Origin: Platycnemis pennipes
Taxonomy: Eukaryota > Arthropoda > Insecta > Odonata > Platycnemididae
NCBI GenBank assembly: GCA_933228895.1
Contig: OW121852.1
Location: 56,090,872-56,154,871 of the forward strand
Direction: 5' to 3'
DNA: 64,000 nt
Below are positions 34,480 through 46,300 of the stretch, piece after piece; the first letter of the stretch is position 1; the number at the start of each line of letters is the position of its first letter. The translations under genes were made by a program, and so were the position numbers. The notes below the pieces were generated by a model. It searched no databases and was not told where the DNA came from. It worked only from the letters and a program-made list of their open reading frames with translations.

Positions 34480-35080
34480 TGCACAGTCATAGTGTTTGTT
34501 GTGTACGCCGGTTCCGGAATCAGCTTTGAGGACCAGCCGGAACTCTTGCCGCTTAAAGTAAACTCCCGGCGTCTATTTGACTTTTTCGCTCCCTGCGTTC
34601 CGCCGCCCCCACTGGTTTCTTCTGCCTCTCAGCCGCCGGCTCATCCATCCCTCGGCAAACCCAACCTCTTCCCCCATTTACCCTCCTTCTCTCGCGGTCC
34701 GGGAGTGGGTGGAGGAAGGCACGGGAATCTTTCCTCCCTTTCTCTCTCCCTTCTCACCCCCTTCGTGCGCGATCTTTCGGGGTGAAAGTCTCCTGTAAAG
34801 GCGGTCGCAAAAAGGAGGCTTGGAGGGAGAGGTGAGATGGAAGATTTTGGATGCTAGGGGTGGGCAGGAAGTATCTCTTCTCTCTCTCTCTCTCTCCCTT
34901 TTGGCAGGAAGGGTGAAGGCAAACTTCCCGCGCCGCGGGCCATACGAGCGGCCCGAGTACCCCCTCCTTAAAGTCAATTCCTGCCCGCATCCCCAACCCA
35001 ACCGTCATCTTAGACGGTCTTCCTCGAATCCGTTCCTCCCCGTGCCTTCTCCGCCTCAACCCCACAATCCCTATGACGTA
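34480..35080. other. GC-rich, CpG-containing island
   Basis: About 600 bp of GC-rich sequence with a CT dinucleotide run near 34876-34900 and pyrimidine tracts near 34735-34760. Overlapping frames on both strands give proline-, serine- and arginine-rich peptides without domains. The type resembles the patches at 2946-3830, 9230-9625, 18750-19180 and 47395-47960. Confidence 0.5.
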
Positions 35081-35749
35081 CATTTTTCTGTCCGACACGC
35101 GGGTATGAGAGGCACCTTTACGGGCATGATCATCCTCAGTAACGCTTCATATTTTGCGAATCCGGTTACAAGGTTTTGTAATTTAATCCGGACGCCTTCG
35201 TTGTAAATCGGAGAAAACGTCATTTCTGCCTTTAATATAGGTTGAGTTAATAAACTACTTTAATTTTTTTAGCCCTAAATGTTGCTATTGTTAATTATTA
35301 CCAATTTTGCATGAATTCTCTATGACCACATTAATATTTGGTTTTAATTTTGGTTAACACAGTTGTCGATTATGTAACTCTTTCTTTCCCCTTGAAAATG
35401 TGCCTAAGTTGTCTGCGAAAATATGCCAGGTACTAAATACAGAATGAAACATTACAACTTCATATTAACGCAAAGAAATCTCTCTGCTAACGTGAGAATT
35501 ATATGTACCCTTGTAACTAACCGTTGACTCAAATATTTAAATTGTATGAACTCCTTTAATTGAAGAGTTAACCAGGATTATATCATGATTAATTGTGATT
35601 TAAGGAGACTCAAACATCATACAAGTGTTTCTGCGTGAAAGTAATAACTTTGACAGCTTATTTAGGCTTTTTTATTGTTAGGTTCATCTTTGTTTTCTTT
35701 CCGTTTAATCAATAACCGGAAAGTGTAAGATCTTATGCTGCCCCCATGC
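35081..35749. other. No gene seen
   Basis: AT-rich sequence with no recognised feature. Confidence 0.45.
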
Positions 35750-35900
35750 ACAGCAAGCAGGTTTGTTGAAAATTACCAGAGTTAAAAGGACTGGGAATCG
35801 AACCAAGGACTTTTGGCTTTTTTGAGCTGATGCGCGGACAACCACGTTAACTAGAATTCCAGTCCCAAAGGCAGTTTTCGGGGGATATATATAGGAGCTG
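35750..35900 (-). mobile_element. tRNA-related SINE-like repeat
   Basis: On the minus strand TTAACGTGGTTGTCCGCGCA resembles an A box, and CCTTGGTTCGATTCCCAGTC, about 40 bp downstream, contains a good B box (GGTTCGATTCC). Such a pair of pol III boxes without a foldable tRNA suggests a SINE. No second copy was recognised here, so the family is unknown. Confidence 0.4.
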
Positions 35901-36310
35901 GGTCTCATTCGCCTTCAATTACGGCCCAAAAGGATGGCACACGTAAAGCGGATTGTGCTTCAAGGAAGCCACTGCTTTCGAGGATAAACTTTTTACTCTG
36001 GCAATTTTCAACATAACTGCAGAAAAAAAAAATGAAAACCAGTAAAATTTTGGCTGGAAGAACAACAGATGTATCTTAGTTACATCCAGTTCAACTCAGT
36101 TTTTATACTCTATTAGGAGAAGTAACGAATTTTATTCTGGGGCGTAAATTTTTTCCGGCACTTTTTTTTCGATCTGTAGGAATTATTTTAGTATTAATTT
36201 AAGAATAATGGTAGTTAATCCTACTTGATGTATTTAATCGTATAGAAGGAGGATTTTGCTGCCATCGACGTTGGCTATAATAGTCATTGATCATATTGTA
36301 GTAGAGTGGG
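35901..36310. other. No gene seen
   Basis: No supported feature. Confidence 0.45.
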
Positions 36311-36442
36311 ATGAAGTATAATTAAGCACTAGCATAACAATTCTGATAGTATAGCGTTGACAAATAGACTTAAGGTATAGAGAACGGATGTTTTGGTTTG
36401 TTTTATTCTCGATTGAGTATGCATCTTAGAGGAAAAAGTGTC
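36311..36442. repeat. 132-bp segment, near-identical copy at 1023-1154
   Basis: This is the reverse complement of 1023-1154 with about four substitutions over 132 bp. It ends exactly where the adjoining family L LINE tail (TCATCATCATCATC) begins, as at the other locus. The outer sequence beyond 36311 has no match to the other locus. Confidence 0.7.
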
Positions 36443-36712
36443 ATCATCATCATCGGTCAACAATCCTAGGATTGGTTTGACGCAGCCCTCCACTCGATTC
36501 TTCTATCGGCCAACCTCTTCAAATTGACGTAACTCCTCTCTTACATATCCTTCACAACTTGCTCCATATACCTCATACGAGGCCTGCCTTTTCCATTCTT
36601 CCCGTTCTCTTTTCCCTCGACGATTGTCTTCATTAGGCCATCGTGTCTCAAGATGTGGCCCATTAAGTTGTCGCGTCTTCTTTTCAATGTATTCAGTAGA
36701 CATCTCTTAGTG
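36443..36712 (-). mobile_element. Family L LINE, 3' end
   Basis: The minus strand ends in CAATCCTAGGATTG with an ATC trinucleotide tail. It encodes LRQFEEVG, CEGYVREE and GRPRMRYME-like sequence, then NLMGHILRHDGLMKTIVEGK-like sequence in changing frames. The 5' side ends abruptly at about 36712, where a different repeat begins. Confidence 0.75.
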
Positions 36713-36717
36713 GTATC

Positions 36718-37126
36718 TTTCAGAAAAAGAGGTAATTATTGATAAACTATAGATTTCTCTTTTTGGGATTTAATAATTTACCGTTTATATTTTCTTTCAT
36801 GTCTATTTATTGACAAATGAGCAATAAACAGATATGAAAGAAAATATAAACGGTAAATTATTAAATCCCACGGTGGCTTTAAGCTCAGCTTAATACTCGG
36901 TGGCTTTAAGCTCAGCCCCGAGAGGAAAACGTGTATTTTATTTTAATATTTCCTTTTTTATTTTCTCTCGCATGAATACACCAAACACGTATAAAAATTT
37001 GTGAGTGGAAGTAAATCACAATGAAAATATAACTCGCAGTATATTTCAGAAAAAGAGTTAATTATTGATAAACTATAGGGATTTAATAATTTACCATTTA
37101 TATTTTCTTTCATATCTATTTATTCC
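36718..37126. repeat. Nested direct and inverted repeat cluster
   Basis: The word TTTCAGAAAAAGAGGTAATT with ATTGATAAACTATAG occurs at 36718-36752 and 37043-37077. GGATTTAATAATTTACCGTT, followed by TATATTTTCTTTCAT, occurs three times: direct at 36766, inverted at about 36823-36869 and direct at 37079-37126. The first two form a 105-bp palindrome (36765-36869). Between them lie two copies of CGGTGGCTTTAAGCTCAGC, at 36871-36889 and 36899-36917. No coding capacity. Confidence 0.75.
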
Positions 37127-40100
37127 TCATTTGTCTCTTGTGTTCCCGAAGCCATAAACTCTAAATTATGATCAGTATAAACCTAGTAAATAAATACATA
37201 TACAAGAGGAGAATTAAGTAAATGTAAAAAGGCTAGCAGATAACTGAAGGCTGAATCGAGCGGAGAGCAACGTGTGGCCAATCTTAATAATCAGTGATGA
37301 TCATGATGGTGAATACTTGCAAAATTCATCAACTAACTTTCTTCTTCCGGATTTTAGTAGAAATTCAGGTTTTTTGTTATTTTGCTTACGTTTCCAGGTT
37401 ATCGGTTGTAGAACTAAAATAAGATCGGTCCCTCCAATTTTTTATTACATACAAGTACATTATTTATAACATTCAGTGGCTTAAACGATATACATATACA
37501 ACCCTTAAGCCACTTATACACAGGTAGGTAAAATACCCATTAGCCATGGCCATCTTTTTTCACAAGGTGTATAAATGTCGCGTATGATAAAATAGAAGTT
37601 TCCAATGGCGTATAATTTTTTTTGTTTAATGATCGTGACTTAGGCGAAAGATTTTAGTTTGTGTACTTTATTTGTAATAAACTCAGACTACTCAATGAGA
37701 AAGTGTTTTACATCATATTACGTGAATTTCATCCCGTGAGGTTTCATCAATCACTATAACGGCATCGTTCTCCTTTAAAACTACAGATTAACTCCTTAAA
37801 TATGCACCTCTTTTCTTAAAGCGTTTAAAATAGAACACAAATTTGAAGACAGGACATAAGTGAAGTATCAACAAAAGAGAGGATGAGTGGTAAAAGATAG
37901 TGGGTAGCTTTGGGACGGACTCAATTCTTCACAATTACTCACAAACTTTTTCACTCGTAACGGTAACCTTTAAGCAAATCACTCAGGAGAGCCCTCTAAA
38001 TATACTTCTTTGAAAAGTAGAGGCTTTTAGGAATTTATAGAATTAATTTGGCAGGTTTTTCGTGCACTAGCAGATGCTCATTCTCATCAGTGTATCCATT
38101 AATGCCTTTACGAAGAAGGAGGATTGAATTAATGCACTAAGGAAGGAGAAAGGGGATTTCTGGAAGTGATCATGGGTGGCCCCAATTCAAATTCCTTAAA
38201 CACTAAGACTCATTACGTATGCTTTCTTGGACCGAAATAAATTTCATTCTATCGCAAGAAAGTTCAGCATTTACTATATTTTTGTATCTTTTTGAAATCA
38301 GATGGAATTAATTGAAACAACAATCCCAAAAAAACAATTGAGTTTCAGCAAAATGTTATGCACATATTTTGAGTGATTTGATGCTGAAGAAAATATAATA
38401 ATGGTGTTTAATCAATTCCGAGGATTAAAGCATACCCTTAAACATAAATGATAAAGAATATATGACATCTTATGGTTACATTTTTAGGAATTTGTAGAGC
38501 TATAAGACATTTCAGATACTTGTCGAATTAAAGGAGTAGGATATAATTTTACTTCTTGAGTCTTTTAGTCTAAATCTGACGCTCACATAATTTTATGCAA
38601 CAATACATCACAAAATGCCTCTCAGGATCGGCGCTTGACAGCCTAATGCTCATCTCGTATTTATGGTTTATAAAGATTGTCTCCTTTTAAATACCAAATC
38701 GATCGTCACCTGTTCACATATTCTCCGCTCAAACCTAAATTTTGTTGGGGGGAATTTTATATTGTTTGATATGATAGCAAATATTTTTTATGCGCAATAA
38801 CACACATATTATGAGTTTATTTTCATCTGATTACGTAAAGCAGTCAGCGTTGTGCAAAATATTGAAGAGTTCATGAAAATGATCCAGGAAAATTTTATAA
38901 TAAACAGATAATTAAATGTGGCATTGATAGTGATGTTAACCAATCTGTTTCATCTCAGCCATTCGCTTGTGTTAGATTTTATCGATTTGTAGATCTGAAC
39001 TTATATACTGAAGTAAATTAAAAAAGTAGTTATATATCAGAATTTATTTTCTCCAGATTCATCTATTGCACATACTATATGGGAAATCTTTATAGTTCTG
39101 CCGCAACCACATAAAAATCTAACTGAAATCTCGGCACCATCTAAAATTATAGTTATACAATCTAATCTAATATATCAATGAACTTATATTTGACGCTAAT
39201 GAAAGGGACATAACAGGTATCAGATGAACCACAATCATTTCTTTCTCCACTATTGTCAAGATGCTCTGCGGGAAGCATAGTATAAATCCGAGTTATCATC
39301 ATAAACTCCCAAAGTATTTTATTGCCTGCTCTGTATATTTTTATGAATTCGCTAAGAGAAGAAAGTCAGGCCTAATTACTAGTGAATCAGTATGAAAGGA
39401 ATGCGAAGCCTAGAGTTTGATTTTAAATGCATTTATAGTTTCATTCCTAAGGTAGATTGTTTATGTAATTAGCTAATATATGTTCAAAACCATCGACAAC
39501 CTGTGGTAAATGTGTAGTATAATCCATAGCTCAAAAATATTTCTTGTAATATATCATCAATTGCAGTTTATGCTTCGTAAGATAAAAAATTCCAGTCTAA
39601 TAATTTTTCTGATCCAATAATCAAATTAGTATACATTGCGGAGGATAATTCAAGTGATTAATGACTCTGGCGTTTCATGCGTTTAATTTGAAGTTTTACT
39701 TGTTCTTCCTTACGTATTGCATGACCATGAATGAATGTGTTTTTCAATGATATTTTGTTCCGGGAACTAATTTAAGATATGCATATTTTTTTCCCAACAC
39801 CAGAACACTCTCAATCTCTCTTTTATCTCAAGGGGCAGAGTTTTAAGACCTCATTTCTTTTCCACCGATATTGTAATGAATTGCAGGGCTCAGATATATG
39901 TTATTCAGTCGTGAAATGTACTTCATGGTCCAAGTAAAAGTCCTGTCTCACGCACGCATAATCATTATCGAATGATCTACTACCAATTGTGTGAATTTTT
40001 GCACCTTCCACGTTTAATATGGGACTTGCTGCACTTTTATCCTTTATCTCTATATTTTGACCTTGGTTTTACGAGACTTCTACGAGCGTTGTCGCTTAAA

Positions 40101-40577
40101 ACATAACTGTTGTAGTCCTCCAGTATTATATTTCCCGCCTTGTTATTAAAACCGTCATCGTCTCGGTGTTATCTCCCTAACTGTCTCATTCTCTCCCCTA
40201 CTTCTGCTTTCCGTCAGTTATGCCCTTGATAACCTTACGGCCCATTAACTCCGCAGGCCGAAACAGCGGTAGGAGTTATGCCGTGAAGCACCTTTAAGCA
40301 CCCCTCTTGAGTTCCTCCTCATTACTCTACGTATCCTACAACTTAGCCGGTCCGTTAAACATTTGTGTGTTCCTGTAGCATAAGAGCCCGGGTACTTTTT
40401 AGCTAAGTTCTAAAAGTGTCGTAAAGTTATCGTTGCTATGATGGTGTCATACAGCAGCAGTTTTACACCATCACACACCATTACCCTACTCTTTCCATCT
40501 CTATTTTTTCGCTCTGTAGTAATTTAATTCAAAAGAATGGCCGTGATTTTGTTTTCTTAGAATACGATGGTGGCCCA
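37127..40577. other. No gene seen
   Basis: About 3.4 kb of AT-rich sequence. The only structure noticed is a small hairpin, AGTGGCTTAA (37475-37484) against TTAAGCCACT (37505-37514). No gene was recognised. Confidence 0.45.
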
Positions 40578-41142
40578 CGCATAGGGTGACCAACTCTCCC
40601 GTATTTTACCCTATTTTTTTACGATCTCCCGGCTCCCGTATTTTCTGTCTCTTTGGGTGAAGTTCCCTCTAATTTTTAGTCAAGTAAAATCATTCAGTTT
40701 CAATCATTTAAATTTGGCGCACACGTTCGAAATTCGTTATATTGATTATCTCCTTTAGAAATGACCAACCAATGAGTTTAAATCTCCTTGTCTGTTAAGT
40801 CAATGAACCCGTACTTACTTCTTTTCTTTTTTTCGTTCTTTGTATTGCTCAGCTGGTGGTGCTTTGGCGTGATCTGGTTTCAGTGGTTTTACTCTACATC
40901 ACCTCTACAATTTTTAGAATTTGCAAAAAGTAATGGCAAACTATTGTCCGAAGCAAAATCTCTAACAAAATATATTTCGGTCTTCTTAAAGTATAAAATA
41001 AAGTTCTTTTTAATTTTTTACAAACACTGCATTGCTTTTTTCATTTTTTTGTGAAAAATTTCCGTGTTCTAAATCTCCCTTATTTTTGCTCAAGGATATA
41101 GAAATCTCCCTTAATATCTTCAAATATAGTTGGCCACGTTGC
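40578..41142. mobile_element. Candidate short terminal-inverted-repeat element
   Basis: The left end GCATAGGGTGACCAACTCTC corresponds to the inverted right end GCAACGTGGCCAACTATAT. Next to each end are CTCCCGTATTTT- or CTCCCTTA-type words, also repeated near 40628 and 41072. The GG(T)GGCCAACT start is seen in some cut-and-paste elements. The internal frame at 40788-41054 is hydrophobic and domainless. No target duplication was found. Confidence 0.35.
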
Positions 41143-41364
41143 TTAAAGTGATAATATCTTCTAAATGTTTGTTAAAAAGAGCCTAAGTGTTATTTTTTGT
41201 GAATAGTTGCTGGTTTATATTCTCAAATACATGCTCTAGGTAGTGTTGTAATTAAGTTTAAAGATGTTCTAACTGCTGACGTTGAATCGCACGGACTAAT
41301 AGAAGCTTGTTCCTAAGACAAACTAACTGCCCAAGCTCTGAACGAATTACAAATTTTCTAAGAT
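41143..41364. other. Short unassigned interval
   Basis: No supported feature. Confidence 0.4.
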
Positions 41365-41597
41365 CTAGAATGGCATTATAAGAATCACAACGGCAGGGCT
41401 TGAAGTCGGCTGCGGTATCAAAGATTGGAATGCGCCAGGCTGGAAAACCATCTTCGTCATAGGTCAACAATCAAACCAATCTTAGGATGGTTGACAATGT
41501 TGATGATGATGGTTTTCCAGACCGGCGCATTCAGCCCTTTAATACCGCAACTGACTTCATGCCCTGTCGTTGTAATTCTCACAGTGCCATCCCACAT
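41365..41597. repeat. Inverted repeat centred on a family L 3'-end motif
   Basis: The left arm, with ATGGCATTATAAGAATCACA, GGGCTTGAAGTC and GGAATGCGCC, mirrors the right-arm sequences GGCGCATTC, GACTTCATGCCC and GTTGTAATTCTCAC-AGTGCCAT. In the centre, GGTCAACAATCAAACCAATC and TTAGGATGGTTGACAATG, then GATGATGATGG, reproduce the 3' terminus of family L LINEs in both orientations. The frames across it are chance. Confidence 0.65.
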
Positions 41598-41627
41598 ATT
41601 GTTTAAATTTGAGATTTCATAGAAACA

Positions 41628-41760
41628 ACCTCGGCCTTTATTTTGTGGAATTTTTCCATAGTTGAAAATATGAACAAACTTTGTAATTTTCCACTAACTT
41701 TAAATGCCCTACCGGTTTCAACTCATTGGTATTAATGTGAGGTTTATTTTACATAAATTC
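41628..41760 (-). mobile_element. Penelope-like terminal unit fragment
   Basis: On the minus strand, ATGAGTTGAAACCGGTAGGG is followed by AGTGGAAAATTACAAAG and then, after a spacer, ATTCCACAAAATAAAGGCCG, which resembles the conserved tail TTCCAC-A-TAACGCC. The plus-strand words AATTTTCCAC and ACCGGTTTCAA match the arm at 10377-10496. The CTGATGA box is not intact, so the ribozyme-like core is lost. Confidence 0.45.
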
Positions 41761-41884
41761 CCATAAAGAATTATTTCCTATGCGTTGACTGGAAACAAAT
41801 TTTTATAGTTATACTCAAGGTACTGAATCCTAGGTTAATATCTTAAGTAATCAATGAAAGCTGGGAACCTCCGCTCATCCTTTT

Positions 41885-42197
41885 CCCTCGTATCTTATCT
41901 GTGGCTTATAGGCACTTGTAGGCGCTTCTGACCGGCAGGAAAGGTACAAGAACGGAAGGATAAGGAGGAAGGGTATAGAGAAACGCGTTGGAATTTGTCT
42001 GTTTTTAACGAAAGACTGCAAGGGAACCGCGGCTTAACGTCCCATATGACGGACGGAGTACTAAACTAGAATTCTATCGACAAATCACTCAAGTAGGAGC
42101 CGGTTTACCGAGTAAATATATCTTCTAATGCCGGGACTTGAACAGGGGCCTGATTGAGAGGCCAGTCTCTAACCACTGCACCCACCGAACCCTATAC
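41885..42197 (-). mobile_element. tRNA-derived SINE (family A), near full length
   Basis: On the minus strand the tRNA head reads GGTTCGGTGGGTGCAGTGGT, TAGAGACTGG and, at the B box, TGTTCAAGTCCCGGC (about 42196-42125). The body then has GTACTCCGTCCGTCATATGG, GACGTTAAGCCGCGG, TTTCGTTAAAAACAG and a pyrimidine-rich end near 41940. This is the best example here of a head joined to the family A body. Confidence 0.65.
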
Positions 42198-43204
42198 CTA
42201 TCTTTTTTGCGATATTTTTCTTTTCCTAGAATGTATATTAGACCTTTAATTCTATTTTTCTGCCGCTCTCTTTAGAGGGATAATTAAATGAGTTAGTGAA
42301 TCCCTTCTCGATGTTAGTGTTGAAACTGCCACTCAAGAAGTCTTTTATATACTCCTAATGCCTAATCTCTACTACCCACCACTTTGTTTCCCCACGTTTT
42401 TTCCCTCAATTCAACCTCACTGCACTAACCGACATTATAAGCATCATGTTACTGCTCCAGCTGAGTGTATCTTTGCAGCCAACCTCGCCCTTATCCACAC
42501 TTTACCTTTAGAAAGCGAAGACCCACTTGCGTTATTCCATCCCTTTGTGAACTTCCTAACACTTGCCACTTCATTCACTCAATGAAATGCGAACCTCCGT
42601 TTTCCTAACTCCCGTTATGGCATTTCATTAAGAGAAAAGTTAAACAACCGCATAGCTATCTCCTTCTTCTAACTGTCTCGCGTCTGCTCCAGCCTTCTGT
42701 TGCTAGAAAAGATTCTTTTTGGGGACATTATCTCCTTGGACAATAAATATGCAATTTTCTTCAGATATATTGTCTCAAGTTAGTTATAGTGTCATCAATT
42801 GTATGTAGAAAAGGTTCGCTTTTGCTTCTTGCTTCCGTCTAACGAGTATAACCCTTGATGGGCCATAAAAGCGCATGATAATGTGCTCCCTTTACCTTAA
42901 TATTGCCTTAGTGGGGTAGCGATCATGAGTGGATTGCGTAGTGGTTTATGCTGAAACCCGCCGAGCGAAAGATCTTTAGGTTTTTTCTCGGTCCAGGAGA
43001 CCTTATTTCCTTTGGTATTTCTCGATATGAAGTAAGAAACAAAATTAGCTATCATTGATCTTCTGGTTGTTATTGCCTTTTTTGAAAAGAACTTTGCTCT
43101 ATAGAATATCGATTGGTTACTCCGTGTCGTATAATATACTTATGGTGAGCTTGTCAATATTGAATCTAAATATTTTCTTTTCTAATAAACTAATGTGTTT
43201 CTTG
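42198..43204. other. No gene seen
   Basis: No supported feature. Confidence 0.45.
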
Positions 43205-43300
43205 TAGTTCCCCTGAAAGCACTCCAGATTACCGGGCCGGAAAAAGGGGTCCGGGTTCGAATCCGGTCGAGGTGGATTTTTTCCTAGTGGAATTTCAACT
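43205..43300 (+). mobile_element. tRNA-like SINE head
   Basis: GGGTCCGGGTTCGAATCCGG contains a perfect B box, preceded by an A-box-like region near 43208-43235 and followed by TCGAGGTGGATTTTTTCC. The equivalent position in the copy at 370-622 reads GTCAATGGCAGAGATTTTTT. No foldable tRNA is present. Confidence 0.5.
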
Positions 43301-46300
43301 AACGTGCATTTTCAGCGGGTGACTCAGCTGAGATATTCGCGGCTAGGTCGCAATTTTTAAAATGTTTCTTGAGGTTTTCCTGGCTTCTGCAGGCTTCTCT
43401 TCTTTCCTGCAGAGTTCTTGCTCGTTTTAGTTATTGAGGTCGTCGACTTACAATTGTATACCTTTGCATGTTTGTCCGCTAAAATGTTAACATAGTTTTT
43501 GACGCTGTGCTTCTTACTTGAACTTAAGATCTCCATTAATTAAAAAATTTGCCCATCCAGCAACATTTTTGTCTCGTTCAAATACACATAAAATGATGAT
43601 GTGCTAGTATAACCTTGAAGAAAGGGTTTATTCGTTTTTTAATATCTAGGTGATTGTTTTCGTTTATTGATGCTACGAAAGAATCTATCATTACACCTTT
43701 TGGCCATTTGTGATCAGACTTTTATTTTCAGACTTTATTCACAGACTGACTAAACGTATCAGGCTTTTATTCGTATTAAGGTTTCTATAGATAATAGGAT
43801 AATTATTAGGATATTAATGTTAAATAAATGTAGTCTAAACTCTTACGTTCTTTAAACAAATTCAACATGAAAAAGTCCATTTTAACTTATGTTGTTGATA
43901 TATTAGGAACTCTCACACCTGTTTTGGTGACTTAGTCTATTTAAATTATGTACATGAGACTGTCATGATTCTTTCTTTTGACACTAATTGTTTCGCTTCT
44001 ACGTGTTACTCGCTCCCGAAAGAAAGCTATTACTGTGATAATTATTTTCTTCGCGAGACAAATGATTTTAAGTTTCTAACCATGTTTTGTATCATTCTTA
44101 GCAACAGTTTGTCTAAAATGATCGCACAATTTAATTAATAGTTGATAAAATCTATGTTCAACATTGAGGGAATGAAAATAATAAAGTGAGCATCAAGTAA
44201 TCCATTGATGATTTAATTCTAAATGTATGTGATATAGTCTAAATGAAAATAGAGATATCAGAAATAAACTCCGTCTTTAAATCCAAGCATGCCCTTGGAA
44301 GGGGAGACAAAATATTGCGAAGCTCAAAGACAATTTACAGTGACGCCATTATTTTGTTTAAACTTTCAGAATTTCGATCATAAATATAAATATTAATTAA
44401 GAGCTCAGAGATATGAAAGGGGTGTATGTAAAGTTATGGACCACAACACAACAAATGAGGGCTTGAACAAACAAAAGAGAAAAAGTGCTATCTAAATAGT
44501 TCATCAGCTTATTAGTTCAGTGCTCTAGAGCACTTGCTTAGAGTTCAACTGCCAAAAATGCCTTGTTTCGCTAGCTTTATTCAATGCGTCAATTAAAACG
44601 AAACTTACCCATTGACATCAACACAATTTTGAATCCACGAGCTTGATGTGCTATTCAGCGTTAAGGAAATACAGATGCGTTACACCTTAATCGTGTAAAC
44701 ATCTGATCCCGCACGGTATGGCTACAGTATGAGGTTTTGAATTGTAAAGGTAAAGGGATAGTGACTGAATAATAGTACATACCTTTCGTGAAAACAAAGC
44801 ATCAAATATTTGAAAATTTATATATTAGTCTTACACTAAGTCGATTTTTAACACCATAAGAATCTTTGCGAAAGTTAAGTTTGAGCTTCGAATTCAGCAA
44901 AAAATTGTCAGTAAATTTTAGCAAGAAAATATACCACCATTTCATTTCATTAAAGGGGCTTTTATCTTTCTTAGGTCTGCCCAAAAGTTTCTATTTAAGG
45001 CATTTAACAATCATTAAATGAAAAAATTAAAACTAATGAGAAGTAAAGATGTGGTCTCATTTACATCCATAAAAGAATGTACTTCAAATAACCCAAACCA
45101 AGAAAATAATAAATTAATCTCAGGTTTCTATTCATTTATTAAGACTATAATATCTGTCGGATAAGTTAAATAAAGTTTAAATGACATATTTTTGTGTTGA
45201 GTTTTGTAAACTAAAGTTATTTTCATTTTTATTGGGATTTTCTAAATCTCATTAAAATGATTGATTAACATTAAATGAGTTGAATCTGAGTACATATAGT
45301 GCCCATAATCAAGGACTTAGTGCCCAAAATTCAAGTATGTATTGGCGTTTCCTCAGGGAACTCAAATTCATAATGTTAGGAGACAGCACGAATCAGACGT
45401 TCATTAGTGTTATTCGTGTACTCAAGCACTCACATTAATGATGTAATTATTTCACCTCGTGAGTTCCCCCTTATCAACTGAAAATGGAAATTTTCTCGCG
45501 GGTTTTCATGCGTACAATTGTCCCTTAACACTTTGATTGACTCCAGCAAACTCATTCAATTATTCTGAGCACTCAACCACCGCTGAGCATAATATGTAAT
45601 AAAATTATTAATTAATAATAATAAAATCATATGATGCGTACATCTTGAACACCCATCTTAGGCCTTATGCTGACATACCTGGAACTTGAAAACCAGATTC
45701 TGTCTTCGCTATACTTAATCTAAACATATAATTTTTCAACTCAATTAATTTTTATGAGCAACAGAAAAGCTCCCTGCGTCCATCAAGTGTTTTTCCCATT
45801 CCATTAATATTGCCTCCAAAAACCAAGCTCTTTCTTCCTGCTAGTACTAGTTTTTATTTTGATGTTAAATATACAGTAAATTCAATTCTACTCGACTTCC
45901 AAGTGGTCCCTCACTTAAAATTAATTTTTTACCTAAATTCACATTCCATCTCATTACATATCATTGTGGAACCGTGAGACCTCAAACCGTGAATCCCAAT
46001 ACCGTCGCATTATTTTTTATGTATTTTTTGATACATGGGATAGGGAATGTTCATACTTTTCTGTCACTAAGTGGAATTGATGCCAAGGTTTAGCTTCTTT
46101 CGCAAAAATTACGTAAAAATGCTGGCGTCACAAAATATTTAAAAATTGCGAGTACTGCTGATTGCATCTCTATAATTACCGCAAGAAAGTTGCTCTGTCC
46201 GTGAAGACAGGGTCAGCAAAAACACGTCCAAAACATGAATTTGGGATTTCTCCTAAATAGTGGGAATTGACATAAGTCTTTTGTTACGAAAGTGGTAAGA

